A stretch of 64,000 bases of DNA, taken from contig NW_009799103.1 of NCBI RefSeq assembly GCF_000213175.1, forward strand, positions 1 through 64,000. The letters run 5' to 3'. Below are positions 33,354-44,796 of this stretch, piece by piece (within the stretch, counting starts at the first letter, position 1; each line of letters opens with the position of its first letter). Made by a program: the position numbers and the translations under genes. Origin of the DNA: Neurospora tetrasperma FGSC 2508 (lineage: Eukaryota; Ascomycota; Sordariomycetes; Sordariales; Sordariaceae). The notes beneath the pieces were generated by a model, which made no database searches, was not told where the DNA came from, and saw nothing but the letters and a program-made list of their open reading frames with translations.

Positions 33354-33359
33354 ACGCGT
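33354..33359. promoter_or_regulatory. MluI cell-cycle box (MCB), ACGCGT
   Basis: A perfect palindromic ACGCGT, the site known to be bound by MBF (Mbp1/Swi6-type) in yeasts, lies about 400 bp from each start codon. A near match, ACGCGA, lies at 33307-33312. G1/S control of both flanking genes is plausible but inferred. Confidence 0.45.
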
Positions 33360-33580
33360 CAAAAAGTCAACAAACAGCCCCGTTGCTAGGGCCGATCTCC
33401 CCCACAATTACAGAACATCCAACCCCACTGGGACCACTGTAGCACAGCGCTCTAGTAACTGCTCGCGGCGCAATCCATCCCGTCGCATTCCCAGGTTGGA
33501 GGGGAACTTGAACATTTCAATCTTCCCTTGACTTGCCTGACCAAAACACCACCTATCGGCAGCGGGCAAGCATCATACAT

Positions 33581-33605
33581 CACCACCACCACCACCACCA
33601 CCACC
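33581..33605. repeat. (CAC)8 microsatellite
   Basis: Eight CAC units lie in the CND1 leader region, about 170 bp before the start codon. Confidence 0.9.
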
Positions 33606-33772
33606 CAGCTCCCGCCCCGTCGACGTCACTGCGGGCAGCCGACCACCGCAATTTCCAGTTCAGTCTAGTCGGTCTTTGTTGTATCTCGCTCCAGCCTTTT
33701 CTCGTCTCTCTTCCCGCCATACCGTTCCCCTCGATTTGATACCCCCGCCGACAAGGCGACCAGTCCACCATT

Positions 33773-36700
33773 ATGGACTCGATAAACTTCGACATCAACA
33801 ATGCGCTCAAGCATTACATGGACGATCCCGCCAGTATCCCAACACCAGAAGCTGACAGCGCTCTTGTCGACTGCGAGAACGAGCCCGAGTCCCTCGGCGA
33901 CAACGGCCTCATCAACAGCATCCTCAACCCCATCGTCGACGCCGTCGCCGAGAACCCAGACGCCATTACGCGCGCCCACATCTTTGACTCGTTGCAGTTT
34001 CTCCTAAAGTGCGCTTCCATTCTCTCCGACTGTTTCCTGCTCTCCCCTACATCCCGGTATCCCCTGGTGCCCAAAGCGACTACACCTAGTCCACCATGAG
34101 CTCTATGTCGCAATACATGACTACAGCCAGACAAGGCTGCGGCTAACACTCTTCCATCTCTAGATACACCTCCTTCCTATCGGCACATGCGCTCAGCAAA
34201 ATCTTCGATCTGATCACCTCGGGACTCGCTGCCGAAGCCGATGTTGTCCATCACGACCTAGAAGCCGAAGAACAAGAGCTCCTCGCCCACCACAAACAGC
34301 TGCTCGACATTTACGCCTTCCTCCTACAATGGACCATCGCCGGAGTCGAGGCCAAGGCCGCCGAAAAGGCTTCCAATACCGTAACAACCAGAGGCCGCGG
34401 AAAGCCAAAGAAGCCCACAGGGAGAGACGGCACCTGGGACTCATCGGCGCAACTCGAGACGGCTCTGAATACCATGGTTAAGGCTCTTAGGCTGAAGCTC
34501 GCCAGGATATTCATGACCACGTCGGAGCGCGACACCTTCATTGGTCTACTGACTCGTCCGGTGTATATGATACTCGAGAGCGAGCAACGAACCAAGAATA
34601 CCAGTATACGTATGCACTGCTGGAAGGTGCTGTGTGTTGCCATCAAGCACCATGGTCACGGTTATGCCGCGCAAATCTCGATTGTCCAGAACCTGACCTA
34701 CTTTGAGCACTTGGCTGAGCCCATGGCCGAGTTCCTCCACATCTTGGCCGAGCAATACGACTACCCGCAGCTAGCCGAGGAAATCCTACGAGAGCTCAGT
34801 AACAAGGAGTTCAACAGCAACGACAACAAGGGCCCCAAATCCGTCTCGACCTTCATGATCAGGCTTTCCGAACTGGCACCCAGGATCATCATCAAGCAGG
34901 TGACCCTGCTGGCCAAGCAGCTGGATAGCGAATCGTATACCCTACGTTGCGCTTTGATCGAAGTCTTTGGCAACATGTTGATACACCTTAGCAAGTCGGC
35001 CGAGAGAGGCGAGAACCACAAAACCCAGATGAACGCCTTCTTTGATGTCTTGGAAGAGAGGTTCCTCGACATCAACCCTTACTGTCGTGTCAGGGCCATC
35101 CAGGTTTACATCAAGCTATGCGAGTTGGAGCAAAAGTTTCCCAAGCGCCGACAGAAAGCCGCGGAACTCGCTTGCCGTAGTCTCGAAGACAAGAGCAGCC
35201 ACGTCAGGAGGAATGCGATCAAGTTGCTCGGCACCTTGATCAGAACTCATCCCTTCACCGCTCTCCATGGTGCCCAGTTGGCCAGGAAAGATTGGCAGGA
35301 GCGCTTGAGCAAAGTGGACGAAGAGCTCAACGCTCTGAAGCCACCGGTGGATGCTCCAGGGCTGGATGGCGAGGCCGGCAACACCTCCGTGGACCCAGCA
35401 CTCCTCGACGATGCCACCCAGATGATGGAATCTCCCAGAAAGCAGCCATCAGAGATGACAGAGGAGGAAAAGATTGCAGCCATTCGCAAGGCCCAAGAAG
35501 AAGCAGCCACCTCTGAAGCCATCGAGAAGCTCACACTGACTAAGCGCTACTACAGCGAGGCGCTCAAGTTTATCGACGTCCTACACGAGGCCACCGAGAC
35601 CGTCTGCCAGCTGCTCGGATCCAAAAATAAGAGCGAGGTCATCGAGGCCATGGACTACTTCGAGATTGGCGACGCATACAACATCGAGCAGAACAAGATC
35701 GGCATCCGTCGCATGCTCAGGCTGATCTGGACCAAGGGTAACAGTGATGAAGGCAAGGGCGTGCAGACCCATCTGATTGAGTGTTACAAGAGACTGTTCT
35801 TCGAGGCGCCTGGTAACTTCAATGCCAATGACGCGGCGACGTACATTGCTAGGAACATGATCAGTTTGACGTTTGGTGCCACTCCTGCTGAGTTGACTTC
35901 GCTGGAGCAGCTGCTTAGCACCATGATGAAGTCGGGCATGATCTCGGACTTGGTCATCGCTAAGCTGTGGCAGGTGTACGGCGTGCAGAAGCGGGAGATT
36001 TCGAGGACACAGCGTCGGGGCGCCATCATTGTGCTGGGTATGCTAGCCACGGCCAATCCCGAGATTGTCGTGGGCGAGATGGAAACGATGCTTCGTACCG
36101 GTCTCGGCGCTCACGGTCGGGCAGATCTTCAACTGGCCAAGTACACGTGCGTTGCTCTTCGACGCATCAACCCCACAGGTCGTCAGTCCAAGGATTCTGG
36201 TATCAAGTTCTCCCGGCTACCGAACGACCATGCCCTGCTCATCAAGCTTGCTGCCATCACCGAGGTGCCCACTGACAGCAAAGAGTGGTATGGTGTTGCT
36301 GAACAAGCCATCAATGCCATCTATGCCATCGCCAAGCACCCCGACGTTTTGTGCTCCGAGATCATTCGCCGCAAGACCAAGGCCGTGTTCGCTCGCCCGC
36401 CCAAGTCGCGTTCGGCTTCTCATGAGGAGAAGCCATCGCCAACAGAGAGCGCAGAGCCCACGCCAGCTGAAGAGCCCAACCCGGACGCCATGGACGAGGA
36501 TGAGCCCACATCCGCCCAAGCACCAGCCGCTACCCAACCAGAAGATGCTGAAGCCAAGAAGCAACACCGAGAACACGCCATCGCCCTTTCCCAGCTCCTC
36601 TTCATTGTTGGCCACGTAGCCATCAAGCAGATCGTTCATTTGGAACTGTGTGAATTGGACTTTAAGCGCCGTAAACAGGAGAAGGAGAAGGCAGCTGGAA

Positions 36701-37677
36701 CCACAAGCAAGCGTACATCCCTTTCGGCCTCCGCTTCCACCAATCGCCGCAAATCGGGCGGTCCCAAAGCCGCCAAGGACGAAGAAGAACAAGACGAACT
36801 CGACCTCATTGGCGGCACCACTGAAGACGACTTCACCGAAGCCATCTTCCATATTCGCGAGCGCGAACTACTCTATGGGCCGCAATCCCTCCTGGCCATG
36901 TTCGGCCCCATGGTGTCGGAAATCTGCGCAAACAATACCACTTACCGCAACCGCGAACTCCAGCAAGCCGCCACCCTGTGTCTCGCCAAGCTCATGTGCG
37001 TCAGCTCCGAATACTGCGAAGCCAACCTCCCCCTTCTCATCACCATTATGGAGCGCTCCGTCGACCCCACCGTGCGCTCCAACGCCGTCATCGCCCTCGG
37101 TGACATGGCCGTGTGCTTCAACCATCTCATCGACGAAAACACCGACTTCCTCTACCGTCGCCTGTCAGACCCGGACCCCTCGGTCAAGCGCACGTGTCTC
37201 ATGACGCTCACCTTCCTCATCTTGGCCGGACAGGTCAAGGTCAAGGGCCAACTGGCGTCAATGGCCCTGTGTCTCGAAGACGGGGATAAGCGCATCGCTG
37301 ACTTGGCGAGGATGTTCTTCACCGAACTCTCCACCAAAGACAATGCGGTCTATAACCACTTTGTCGACATGTTCAGCTTGCTTTCGTCCGACCCCAGTCT
37401 GGAAGAAGAGGGTTTCAGGAGGGTGGTCAAGTTCCTGCTCGGCTTCGTGGAGAAGGATAGACATGCTAAGCAGCTGGCGGAGAAGCTGGCGGCGAGATTG
37501 CAGCGCTGTGATACGGAGAGGCAGTGGAATGATGTTGCCTTTGCGCTGGGTCTGTTGCAGCATAAGAATGAGGAGATTGCTAAAGTTGTGTCGGAGGGTT
37601 TCAAGGTGGTTCCCTCTGGGCAACAGGGGATGCAAGCGACGCAGGGAGCTACGCAAGCTATCCAGGCGAGAGCTTGA
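33773..37677 (+). CDS. YCS4: Condensin complex subunit 1 (CND1/YCS4)
   Basis: Two exons, 33773-34008 and 34164-37677, give 1249 aa, normal for this family. The 155-nt intron joins FLLK to YTSFLSAHALSKIFD in phase. The protein is almost wholly alpha-helical HEAT-type repeats. The N-terminal Cnd1 region includes YAFLLQWTI and LTRPVYMILES. The C-terminal region includes GPMVSEICANN, LCLAKLMCVSSEYCE, IALGDMAVCFNHLIDEN, FLYRRLSDPDPSVKRTCLM and LTFLILAGQVKVKGQL, the best-conserved blocks of Ycs4/CAP-D2. Two acidic or low-complexity linkers lie near residues 880-930 and 960-1000. The subunit binds the kleisin of condensin and helps compact mitotic chromosomes in the nucleus. It is divergent from CDC7. 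Confidence 0.96.
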
Positions 37678-39023
37678 GGAAAGGTGGAATGGGTAATGGA
37701 GATTGGAGATGAATGTTTATAAGCTTTATGTCTTTTGTGGTGTGGATGGGTGTTGGAAGAGGCTTTAATGTGTGGAAAAGATCTTGGGAAATTCGAATAT
37801 GGTTCGGATATTGGGACTTGGGTGGACGGCGTTAGGCGTGTTGTATCATGACCATGTCAAACTTTGGAAAGTACCTCTACCTGAGTACCTACCTAGATAG
37901 CGTAAAGCATCTGCTCTAGAGAATAGTATTAGCGGTTTCCCTTTCAGCCTTTCCATCAGGCAGTTCAGCAAATGGAATTGGAACCCTTTTCACCAATATT
38001 CAGGAGTGTTTTTAGTTTCTACCATACTCGTCGGTCGAATGACGTTGCAGTGTTGGGATAGCCGGGTCGCTATGACCAGGGGTTCCAACGCGGTTAAAAC
38101 AGACTGACGGGGAAATCGGGGGTAGCGTGTGTGGGAATCATGACATCCTCGAATCGGGATGAGCCATCGGGATGGTGCAGGATGGTGAAGTGCGCCGGGG
38201 TATGTACAACTTCCCGATGCGATCCAGGGCGAGGATGACTGGATCACGCAGCGGTTGGATTGGAAGGAGCTTCTGGAGAAATATCGGGGTTCGGGATGCC
38301 TTTGCAGCAATGATTTGGATGCGGATCATGATTTGGACCAGCAGCTGGAAGAGTTGTTGCTTAGAGGTATACATAGGGTGGATAGCAGGGAGACGTCGCC
38401 GGGGTTGGGGTATAGACATGAGACTGGGATGGTGTGCAGTTTGAGATAACGTAGTCGTAGGACTTGTAAGCTTTGCAAGTGTGAGGTTAGGGCTGATTGT
38501 AGATGAGGTCTTGGACGAAATCTTGTGATTTGATGAAGGGAATTGCAGTCAATCCATTCACGTACACAATTTGAAGTGAAACAGCCTTGTATCCATGGTC
38601 TATATGGTGATATCAAGTAGATGGTATGCCCTCTCTCTCTTGTTTCCTTCTCTACTCGATGCCCTGGATAGTATGGAAAACAGTCAGCTATCTATGTTTC
38701 TAATACCAAGCGCGCCATGTGCATACGCCATACCATCCTTCCGTGCTATGCACCTAGTGAAACCATCTAGCACCATCTACCTACGAAGTAACACCAGACT
38801 GACAAACGCTGAACCCAAACCTACTTGTAACTCCCATTTGAACGCCATCACTCCAGTCCCGATTACGACATCCCATCATTACACATTACTTTGTCCCACT
38901 TTATGTCATGCTCCTACTGCCACCCCCTTTCCTTGAGCCCCATCCCTTGAGCAAGCCTCTCTCCCTCTCTTGAGTTCCGTCCCACATCTCCATCTTCATC
39001 GCCGTGGAGCCTTGGGGCCATTC
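37678..39023. other. Intergenic with an isolated coding-like frame
   Basis: This 1.3-kb region lies between the 3' ends of the condensin gene (+) and a membrane-protein gene (-). It mostly lacks signal. One 85-codon frame near 38.2-38.45 kb is described separately. Confidence 0.5.
38190..38449 (+). other. Isolated coding-like frame, about 85 codons
   Basis: The frame ending at 38449 reads ...YVQLPDAIQGEDDWITQRLDW...LDQQLEELLLRGIHRVDSRE... and has the charged, helical composition of real protein. No good ATG or splice partner is visible upstream. It may be the last exon of an unrecognised gene or a relic. I know no homologue. Confidence 0.25.
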
Positions 39024-41519
39024 TCAATTCCCACTTTCCTTCACATTCTTATTCCCATACCCAGGCCAAACTTCCCCCTCCACCACTCCGGCCAGCTCCC
39101 TCCTTATCATTCCCTGGAACCACCACCCGATATACGCGCAAGCAGCCATGAACGCCGTCGCCACCCCGCCCATGACCATCCAATTACGACTCGAGTGCCT
39201 CTGGTACCACGTGTCGCTTGCAACGTTAACCATGGCGTCTGGGTTTGAAGTGTCAAACCAGTACCCCACGGTGATGTAGCAGAAGCAGTTGCGGTAGACG
39301 CCCATGATTTGCATGAGGGTGGTGCCGATTGACAAGAAGAGAGAGAGAAAGAAAAAGACGGTGAAGAGGGCGTAAATGGAAAGAGTGAGGAATGACTTTC
39401 GGGGCTTGGACTTGGTTTGGATCGTCTGCCTTTGTGTGGGAGTATTAGATCGGAGGTGGGAAATGGAAGGTCGAGGGGGACATGGATCATAAGGAGAGGA
39501 GAGGAGGTTTTGGTTGGGACTTGGACTGAAGCTAGGATCGCGATCGGGGATGTGCCTGGGAGAAGGGCCTGGGGAAGGAGTTGAGGGTAGTAGATTCGTT
39601 GTTGTGGGGATTTCTCTTAACCCGTACATGTATCGACCACGACCCGAGACGCCTTCGTCGTCCATGTCCATGTCTATGTCCATGCTTGGGGTCCGAGGGC
39701 GAAAAGGTGCCGTGTGAACCTGTTGAAGGTCCTCCAAGGACCTGCCGTTACCGTTGGCACTCGTGTCACTGCCTTCTCTCTCGTGCACCGCTTGATATGT
39801 GTTCCTTGACCCTTGTTGGCCAGATTCTGGATCCTCGCCTTGGTTGTTTTCATGTCTCGCTTGATCCCGTTCCCACATGTTCAGGTAAGCAAAGTAGACA
39901 AAAGTCAACAAAAATTGCGAAGCCGAATACGTCACAAAGCTCAGAGACCGACAACTCCATCCGACCGGCGGTGTCTTCAAGGCCACCACTGCTCCTGCAC
40001 TTGGTGGGAGAGCAATCAGGATGAAAGTCTGAATGATCCAACCGCAGTGCTCCAGCCAATGGATCTTGACTCTGTCTCTGAACTTCTTGTTCTTTCGGTA
40101 CACCTGAGACTGCCTCAACCACTTGGACTTGTTCATCCCTCTCTTCCACATGTTGACCGGCTGGAACAGACCATCAAAGGCGTTCTTTCGCGTGTAGTAC
40201 CTCCACTGGGCGTCCTTGGTAGATCCTTTGTCTTTGGAAGCTTCCTTGCCGACGAGCAGGACCACTGGACTTGGATTGTTGCTCGCTAGTAGACAGCCGC
40301 CGACGATGGCGACGTGCACTATTATCATCCACTCCACGCCAAAGGCAAGCGAGATGGCTGCGTCCTGGTCCGACGGCTCGTTCTTAAGGTCGAGGATGGT
40401 GTAGATAAAGGCGCCAAGGTAAAATACGACAGGTGCACCAATGGTGGCGGCGAAGTCTAGCTGTGAGGATATTAGCCGTGTGAGTCGTTCGCGGAGCCTT
40501 TTGCTGGCTTCTCTGTCGACTGGCTGCAATTTGATATCGGGTGGTGCCACGAGGATGGGGGGCCTTTCGGGCTCTTGGGGGCCATTCATGTCTTGTCCCG
40601 AGGGCTCCATCTGACTCAAAAGAGCTATCGGCGGGATCTGCGGTACGGGTCCTATTGTGCGCTGAGAAGATAGTGTACTTTGGTCGCTTGGGATTTCAAG
40701 TTCTGGCTCGGGAAAGTCCGCCAGCAAAGCCTTCTTGATCTCGTCCTCCGGATTGCCCCCCTTTTCTCCCATGACCAAGTTCCCTGAAATAGCCGTCACC
40801 AGAATCTCGACCGTATCCCTCAGGCTTTGCAACGTTGGGGGCGTTCCTTTCGCCCCTTCCTGTCTATGCGCCCCTTTCTTCAAAGCCCTCACAATCTTGT
40901 AATCCAAAACTGCCTCATGAAGTCCACCGACCATCATCGGCCCGGCCATCCCCATCACCACTACAATCCAAAGCAACGCATCGAACGCCCCAGAAAGGGT
41001 ATCCAGGGCCAGCAACACGATCCCCACCAGAAATGTCACTGCCTTGCGTGCTTTCCCATCCTGGGGCCGGGGAAGTATCCTCCATATCCAGTCCTTGAAC
41101 CGACTAGTCGAGAGAAGGATATGCCGCCTCGGCACGTTCATACTGAAGATGACGGACGGAAGCAAGAACTGAACAATAGGAGCGGCCCATTGGCCTGGCT
41201 CGTCGCCCTTGGAAAGTCCAAAGCCCCCACAGTTTTTCATACAGTAGTCATAGGACACTTTGATCTCGGGAGCAGGCGTGAGGGTGCCGTTGTACATCTG
41301 GCCGCAGATGGGAGCCTCGCCGGAAACGATCGCCCCCGTGTCGGGGTCTCTTGTGATGTTGAGAGTAAATTTATTGGACGCAACGGCATCGAGGCAGCAT
41401 TTGGGCTCGTTGTAGCGGTGGACGGCGTCGGTGGGTCGTGGCAATATCCCTAGTAAGAGGAAGCCAACAGCGAGGAAGGTGAGCCTGAAGGCCAAGGCTT
41501 TCCGGGGAGGGTAGGCCAT
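39024..41519 (-). CDS. Multi-pass membrane protein of unknown function, 831 aa
   Basis: A single exon runs from the ATG at 41519 (good context), which begins a clear signal sequence (ALAFRLTFLAVGFLLLGILP). A luminal or extracellular Cys-containing segment follows (EPKCCLDAV, APICGQMYNGTL, YDYCMKNCGGFGLS). About eight hydrophobic helices then come in three groups: near 120-190, near 385-440, and toward the C terminus (HCGWIIQTFILIALPP, SASQFLLTFVYFAYLN, YALFTVFFFLSLFLSIGTTL, WMVMGGVATAFMAACAYIGWWF). Between them lie two cytosolic-type low-complexity linkers, one with a MDIDMDMDDEG run. I recognise no family. The combination suggests a fungal-specific plasma-membrane or vacuolar protein, but no function can be assigned. 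Confidence 0.85.
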   Translation of the reverse strand: MAYPPRKALAFRLTFLAVGFLLLGILPRPTDAVHRYNEPKCCLDAVASNKFTLNITRDPDTGAIVSGEAPICGQMYNGTLTPAPEIKVSYDYCMKNCGGFGLSKGDEPGQWAAPIVQFLLPSVIFSMNVPRRHILLSTSRFKDWIWRILPRPQDGKARKAVTFLVGIVLLALDTLSGAFDALLWIVVVMGMAGPMMVGGLHEAVLDYKIVRALKKGAHRQEGAKGTPPTLQSLRDTVEILVTAISGNLVMGEKGGNPEDEIKKALLADFPEPELEIPSDQSTLSSQRTIGPVPQIPPIALLSQMEPSGQDMNGPQEPERPPILVAPPDIKLQPVDREASKRLRERLTRLISSQLDFAATIGAPVVFYLGAFIYTILDLKNEPSDQDAAISLAFGVEWMIIVHVAIVGGCLLASNNPSPVVLLVGKEASKDKGSTKDAQWRYYTRKNAFDGLFQPVNMWKRGMNKSKWLRQSQVYRKNKKFRDRVKIHWLEHCGWIIQTFILIALPPSAGAVVALKTPPVGWSCRSLSFVTYSASQFLLTFVYFAYLNMWERDQARHENNQGEDPESGQQGSRNTYQAVHEREGSDTSANGNGRSLEDLQQVHTAPFRPRTPSMDIDMDMDDEGVSGRGRYMYGLREIPTTTNLLPSTPSPGPSPRHIPDRDPSFSPSPNQNLLSSPYDPCPPRPSISHLRSNTPTQRQTIQTKSKPRKSFLTLSIYALFTVFFFLSLFLSIGTTLMQIMGVYRNCFCYITVGYWFDTSNPDAMVNVASDTWYQRHSSRNWMVMGGVATAFMAACAYIGWWFQGMIRRELAGVVEGEVWPGYGNKNVKESGN

Positions 41520-43935
41520 GCTGGTGACATCTGACGAGGGGGGTTGTTGAAACCTGTTGTGAAGTGAAAGTATCTCTGGGCAAGACAAGATGAAAGAACG
41601 CAAGTGGAAGTGCAAGCAAGCAAGTGTAAAGAGCTATCAGCGAATCATGCAAACATCGTCAATACAGTAAACAAACGAAACATTGGGGGCACCTCTTCAC
41701 TAGGTATTTAAACATTTTTTAACGTTCCCCTGGAACATGGCTGTCGACGTCAGGCGTAAATCCAGATGGGTGCTGTGACGCCGGATTGCTCAGTCATGGG
41801 TTGTGCAACCACACTCTCACCGAAGTCCTGGTTATCTGTCGAACCTTTGCCCGCACAGTCGCACCTGTGTTGCTTGCCCATTGCCTGGATCGCTTCCTGT
41901 CCCCCTTCTTCATTCCCAAATACGTTGACCGGACAAGTGTGGCACATGCCTGATAGATAAGCCTCGACAAATCATGTATCGTTCCCACGCAGATAAAAGG
42001 GTGCCTGGGAGCTGAGGTCACGAGCCGGATGAAGACGTGTTCGCCAGCCTTATTTTGGGGTTTGGGGGGGAACTTGGGAAACCTGGGGGGACCTGGAAGG
42101 GGAAGTATTGACCGCGGTCGGTGCAGAAACACGGAGTGGCGCAGCATCTCACCAACCCTCAACATGTGTATGCCGCGATAGCATTGCCAATGAGAGACGC
42201 CGAGTTGCTTGCTCGGAGGGCATTTAGGGAGCAGGCCGGGTGAGCGCGAGGGTCATTGCGCCTAATTTGTTGTTCCTGCCAAGGATTGATGATGCAAGTA
42301 GAGCTGGAAATAGACTGGTTGTACTTGACATTTCGTTTATCGGTGTGGCTTGAATACTTGACTCGTCGACGTTATCGAGAGCGAGTGATGTAGTGGCTCA
42401 AACTGGGGCGCAGCGGGATCGGTCAGGATTCGATGGGATCGCGGCTCGGAGCATTCCATGTCTTGATGCATGGCGGACTGGGTCGTCTGGGGACTGACGA
42501 CGGGTGAGGACATTGGGGCTCTGAGGCTTGGGGTTTGAGGCCAAAATAGTCAGTCAAGAAGAACCTATCTCAAGGGGCAATCCGGATTCGCCATACCTCT
42601 ACTCATTAGATGTACTACATCGATAGCAGCTTGAACTGGATTGAGACAGTGTCGGCAGGATGTATGTAAAGAGGAAAAAAGGGCGGGGAAGCGAAAAGGT
42701 TTCACGGTGTCTTTCAAATTCCACCTCTCACCAACTTTGCCGTGGTTTACCCCGCATGTCGGATGGTCGTCCCCGACACCACTAAGTACAGACTGACTGC
42801 CCGTTATTGATATGGAAGGTACGAGAGACGATTTCGAGTCCGGCAAGTGAAGGGGATGTACTTTCTGAGCACTCCTCAGCTACCTATCTTAGATACCTGT
42901 ATTGTAGCCTCCAGACATCGCCCGCTGTGTGCCTGACCTTTTCTTCAATTATTGTCTGCCTCGAACAGGTATCGTCGCCCCCACGCCCCCACCCCCATTG
43001 CCTTCCCCGGGATATCTCGATACCCGTGAAATGCCTAACGTAGGTAGGTAGTAAAGTGGTCAGGTACAGCCGAGTCCCGTACCCGACGCATGGAGCCCAG
43101 CCTGCCGCGTAGTCTGCTACCTAGAGGTACACAGGCACTGCCCGGAGCCTGGAGTTTGAAATACACAAGCACACTTTGATGAACTGGCAGTCATCAGCCA
43201 CTGACAATAGCGTGGCCCTGTACGTGATGCAGGGGCGCATGTGAAGGTCCTAATTTTCTCATTTCAAATTTGAAGTCAGGCTTTTCGACTATGTTACGGA
43301 TATTTCAGCAATGATTTAGGTAACCTAGGTAGGTAGGAATATGTACCTTCTAGGTAGAATGCAGAGGGATACCTGTTGTTTCAATTTTCCCAATAAGAGA
43401 TAGAAACAAACATCAAAGGTGCAATCCAAAGCTGGAACGGCTCAACAGGCATACAGGTAGCCTCTTATCAGGTTGTCGAATCATCAGCCAAGAATGTGCC
43501 TGGCTGGCCGGATCCAGAGGCCTCCAGCTCAAGCTCCTGGGAAACCACGGCCTAGACCTAATGTGGCGTTCCTGCTTGTTCATACGCAGTACTTCAAACA
43601 TCAACCTCCAACCTGCCAGCCTGGTGCTCGCAATCAATGTCTACAACCTTTCTTCCACCAGCAAAACCAATACTCAACCATAGCTACGTATCATTGCCAA
43701 ATCTCCAAGCGAGTATAAAACGTCTTCGAACCCGCTTTCCAAATACCCCTTGAGGCCCTTCATCCTGTTTCCAATCCATGTCATCAATTAGGTATCCCTT
43801 GTTCCTCCAAGTAAACCTTTCTTCTTGTTGCCTCTTGCTTTCATCCTTGTTCCAACCCATCCCTATTGACCTCCAGTCCTTTTCAGGCCTTGGTCACCCC
43901 GGGACTAAAGCCGCCTGATGGGAGTATTCCTCCTT
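41520..43935. other. Long intergenic region, no gene seen
   Basis: This 2.4-kb region upstream of the 831-aa protein gene and downstream of the next minus-strand gene contains several ACCTAGGTAGGTAG-type motifs (43041-43055, 43320-43360) but no convincing frame, RNA or repeat. Confidence 0.55.
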
Positions 43936-44796
43936 CTAGGAATAGCGGGGACCACGCCTAGTGGTTTGGAGTAGAGGGGCACGGTCGCTAGGTGTCGGGG
44001 GAGAGGAGAGGGAAGACTCCGAATCCGCCTCGTAATCGTTGTCGTAGAGGTCGGACATGTAGGAATCCGAATCGGATGAACGGTCGCTGGTCTGGGTTGC
44101 CCTATCAAAATGGTCGCTGGTCTGGGTTGCCCTATCAAGGCCCCAATACCTGTATGAGACAGGACCGTCGGAGTTTGATGAGTGGTCGTCACGGGAGGTG
44201 TTGTGCATGGATGAATGGGCTTCGTGGCGTGGGTATTGTTGGTAGGGACCGGAGGGGCTGGGTTCCGGATCGTAAATGAAGGACTCGGAGGAGTCCGAGT
44301 CATAGAAATCGGATCCTTGGGCGATCTCGTAGGCGGCAGAGTAATAAGGGTCGTGATAGTCGTAACTGTGGTAAGGGTGCACGTGGACACGGGAGGGGGT
44401 GCTGGAGGAGCCGCGGTTGGCCTCCAGGTCTTCGTGGTCTTCAGGGGTCTTGCCAAATCTTTTGTGGCACTTGAGGAAACGGCCGCACCCATCGTAGCCT
44501 GCTTGTCGCCGCCAGATAATAACGCCCGCGATCACGGTCCCAATGATGGCGACAAGGACAATGGTCGACAATAGGGTTTTGGTCATGGTAACAGCCATCG
44601 GGGACAATGTGTCCATGTCTCCAGGCAAATTCGGCGGGACGGTTGAGATCAAGATGGCACCGATGATGAGGCCACCGATGATGCAAACGAGAGCTGTCGA
44701 CAAGATCATGATACTATTTGCGTTCCCAGGCGTCATAGTTCCAGTCAAAGGCCGCATGGCGATAGGTATGTCTGATGGGTAGGGGTATGGATCCAT
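43936..44796 (-). CDS. Two-TM membrane protein of unknown function, 286 aa
   Basis: One exon from an ATG with full-length frame. Two membrane helices are clear, at about residues 29-51 (IMILSTALVCIIGGLIIGAILIS) and 74-95 (LLSTIVLVAIIGTVIAGVIIW). The second is followed by RRQ and a short Cys pair (GCGRFLKCHKRFG). The remaining 180 residues are a disordered Ser/Asp/Tyr/His-rich tail, rich in PxY- and acid-type patches. A 10-residue unit, DRATQTSD plus two, is repeated back to back because of a 30-bp tandem duplication in the DNA. I recognise no family. A small membrane adaptor with a cytosolic tail is the simplest reading. Confidence 0.7.
   Translation of the reverse strand: MDPYPYPSDIPIAMRPLTGTMTPGNANSIMILSTALVCIIGGLIIGAILISTVPPNLPGDMDTLSPMAVTMTKTLLSTIVLVAIIGTVIAGVIIWRRQAGYDGCGRFLKCHKRFGKTPEDHEDLEANRGSSSTPSRVHVHPYHSYDYHDPYYSAAYEIAQGSDFYDSDSSESFIYDPEPSPSGPYQQYPRHEAHSSMHNTSRDDHSSNSDGPVSYRYWGLDRATQTSDHFDRATQTSDRSSDSDSYMSDLYDNDYEADSESSLSSPPTPSDRAPLLQTTRRGPRYS
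44082..44138. repeat. 30-bp tandem duplication within coding sequence
   Basis: A 27-base unit at 44082-44108 recurs without any difference at 44112-44138, giving a 30-bp period (exactly 10 codons) that keeps the frame. The lack of divergence suggests that the duplication is recent. Confidence 0.95.

Larger units (their letters stand above)
32953..33772. promoter_or_regulatory. Divergent promoter of CDC7 and CND1
   Basis: This 820-bp region between two start codons of cell-cycle genes contains ACGCGT at 33354-33359, ACGCGA at 33307-33312, a (CAC)n microsatellite near the CND1 leader, and a short upstream open frame on the CDC7 side. No separate gene is convincing. Confidence 0.7.

Noticed and set aside
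43905-44492. 195-aa Thr/Pro-rich frame overlapping the 286-aa membrane-protein gene
   Set aside because: It lacks the two TM helices and reads the same strand out of frame; the 286-aa frame has a clear topology.
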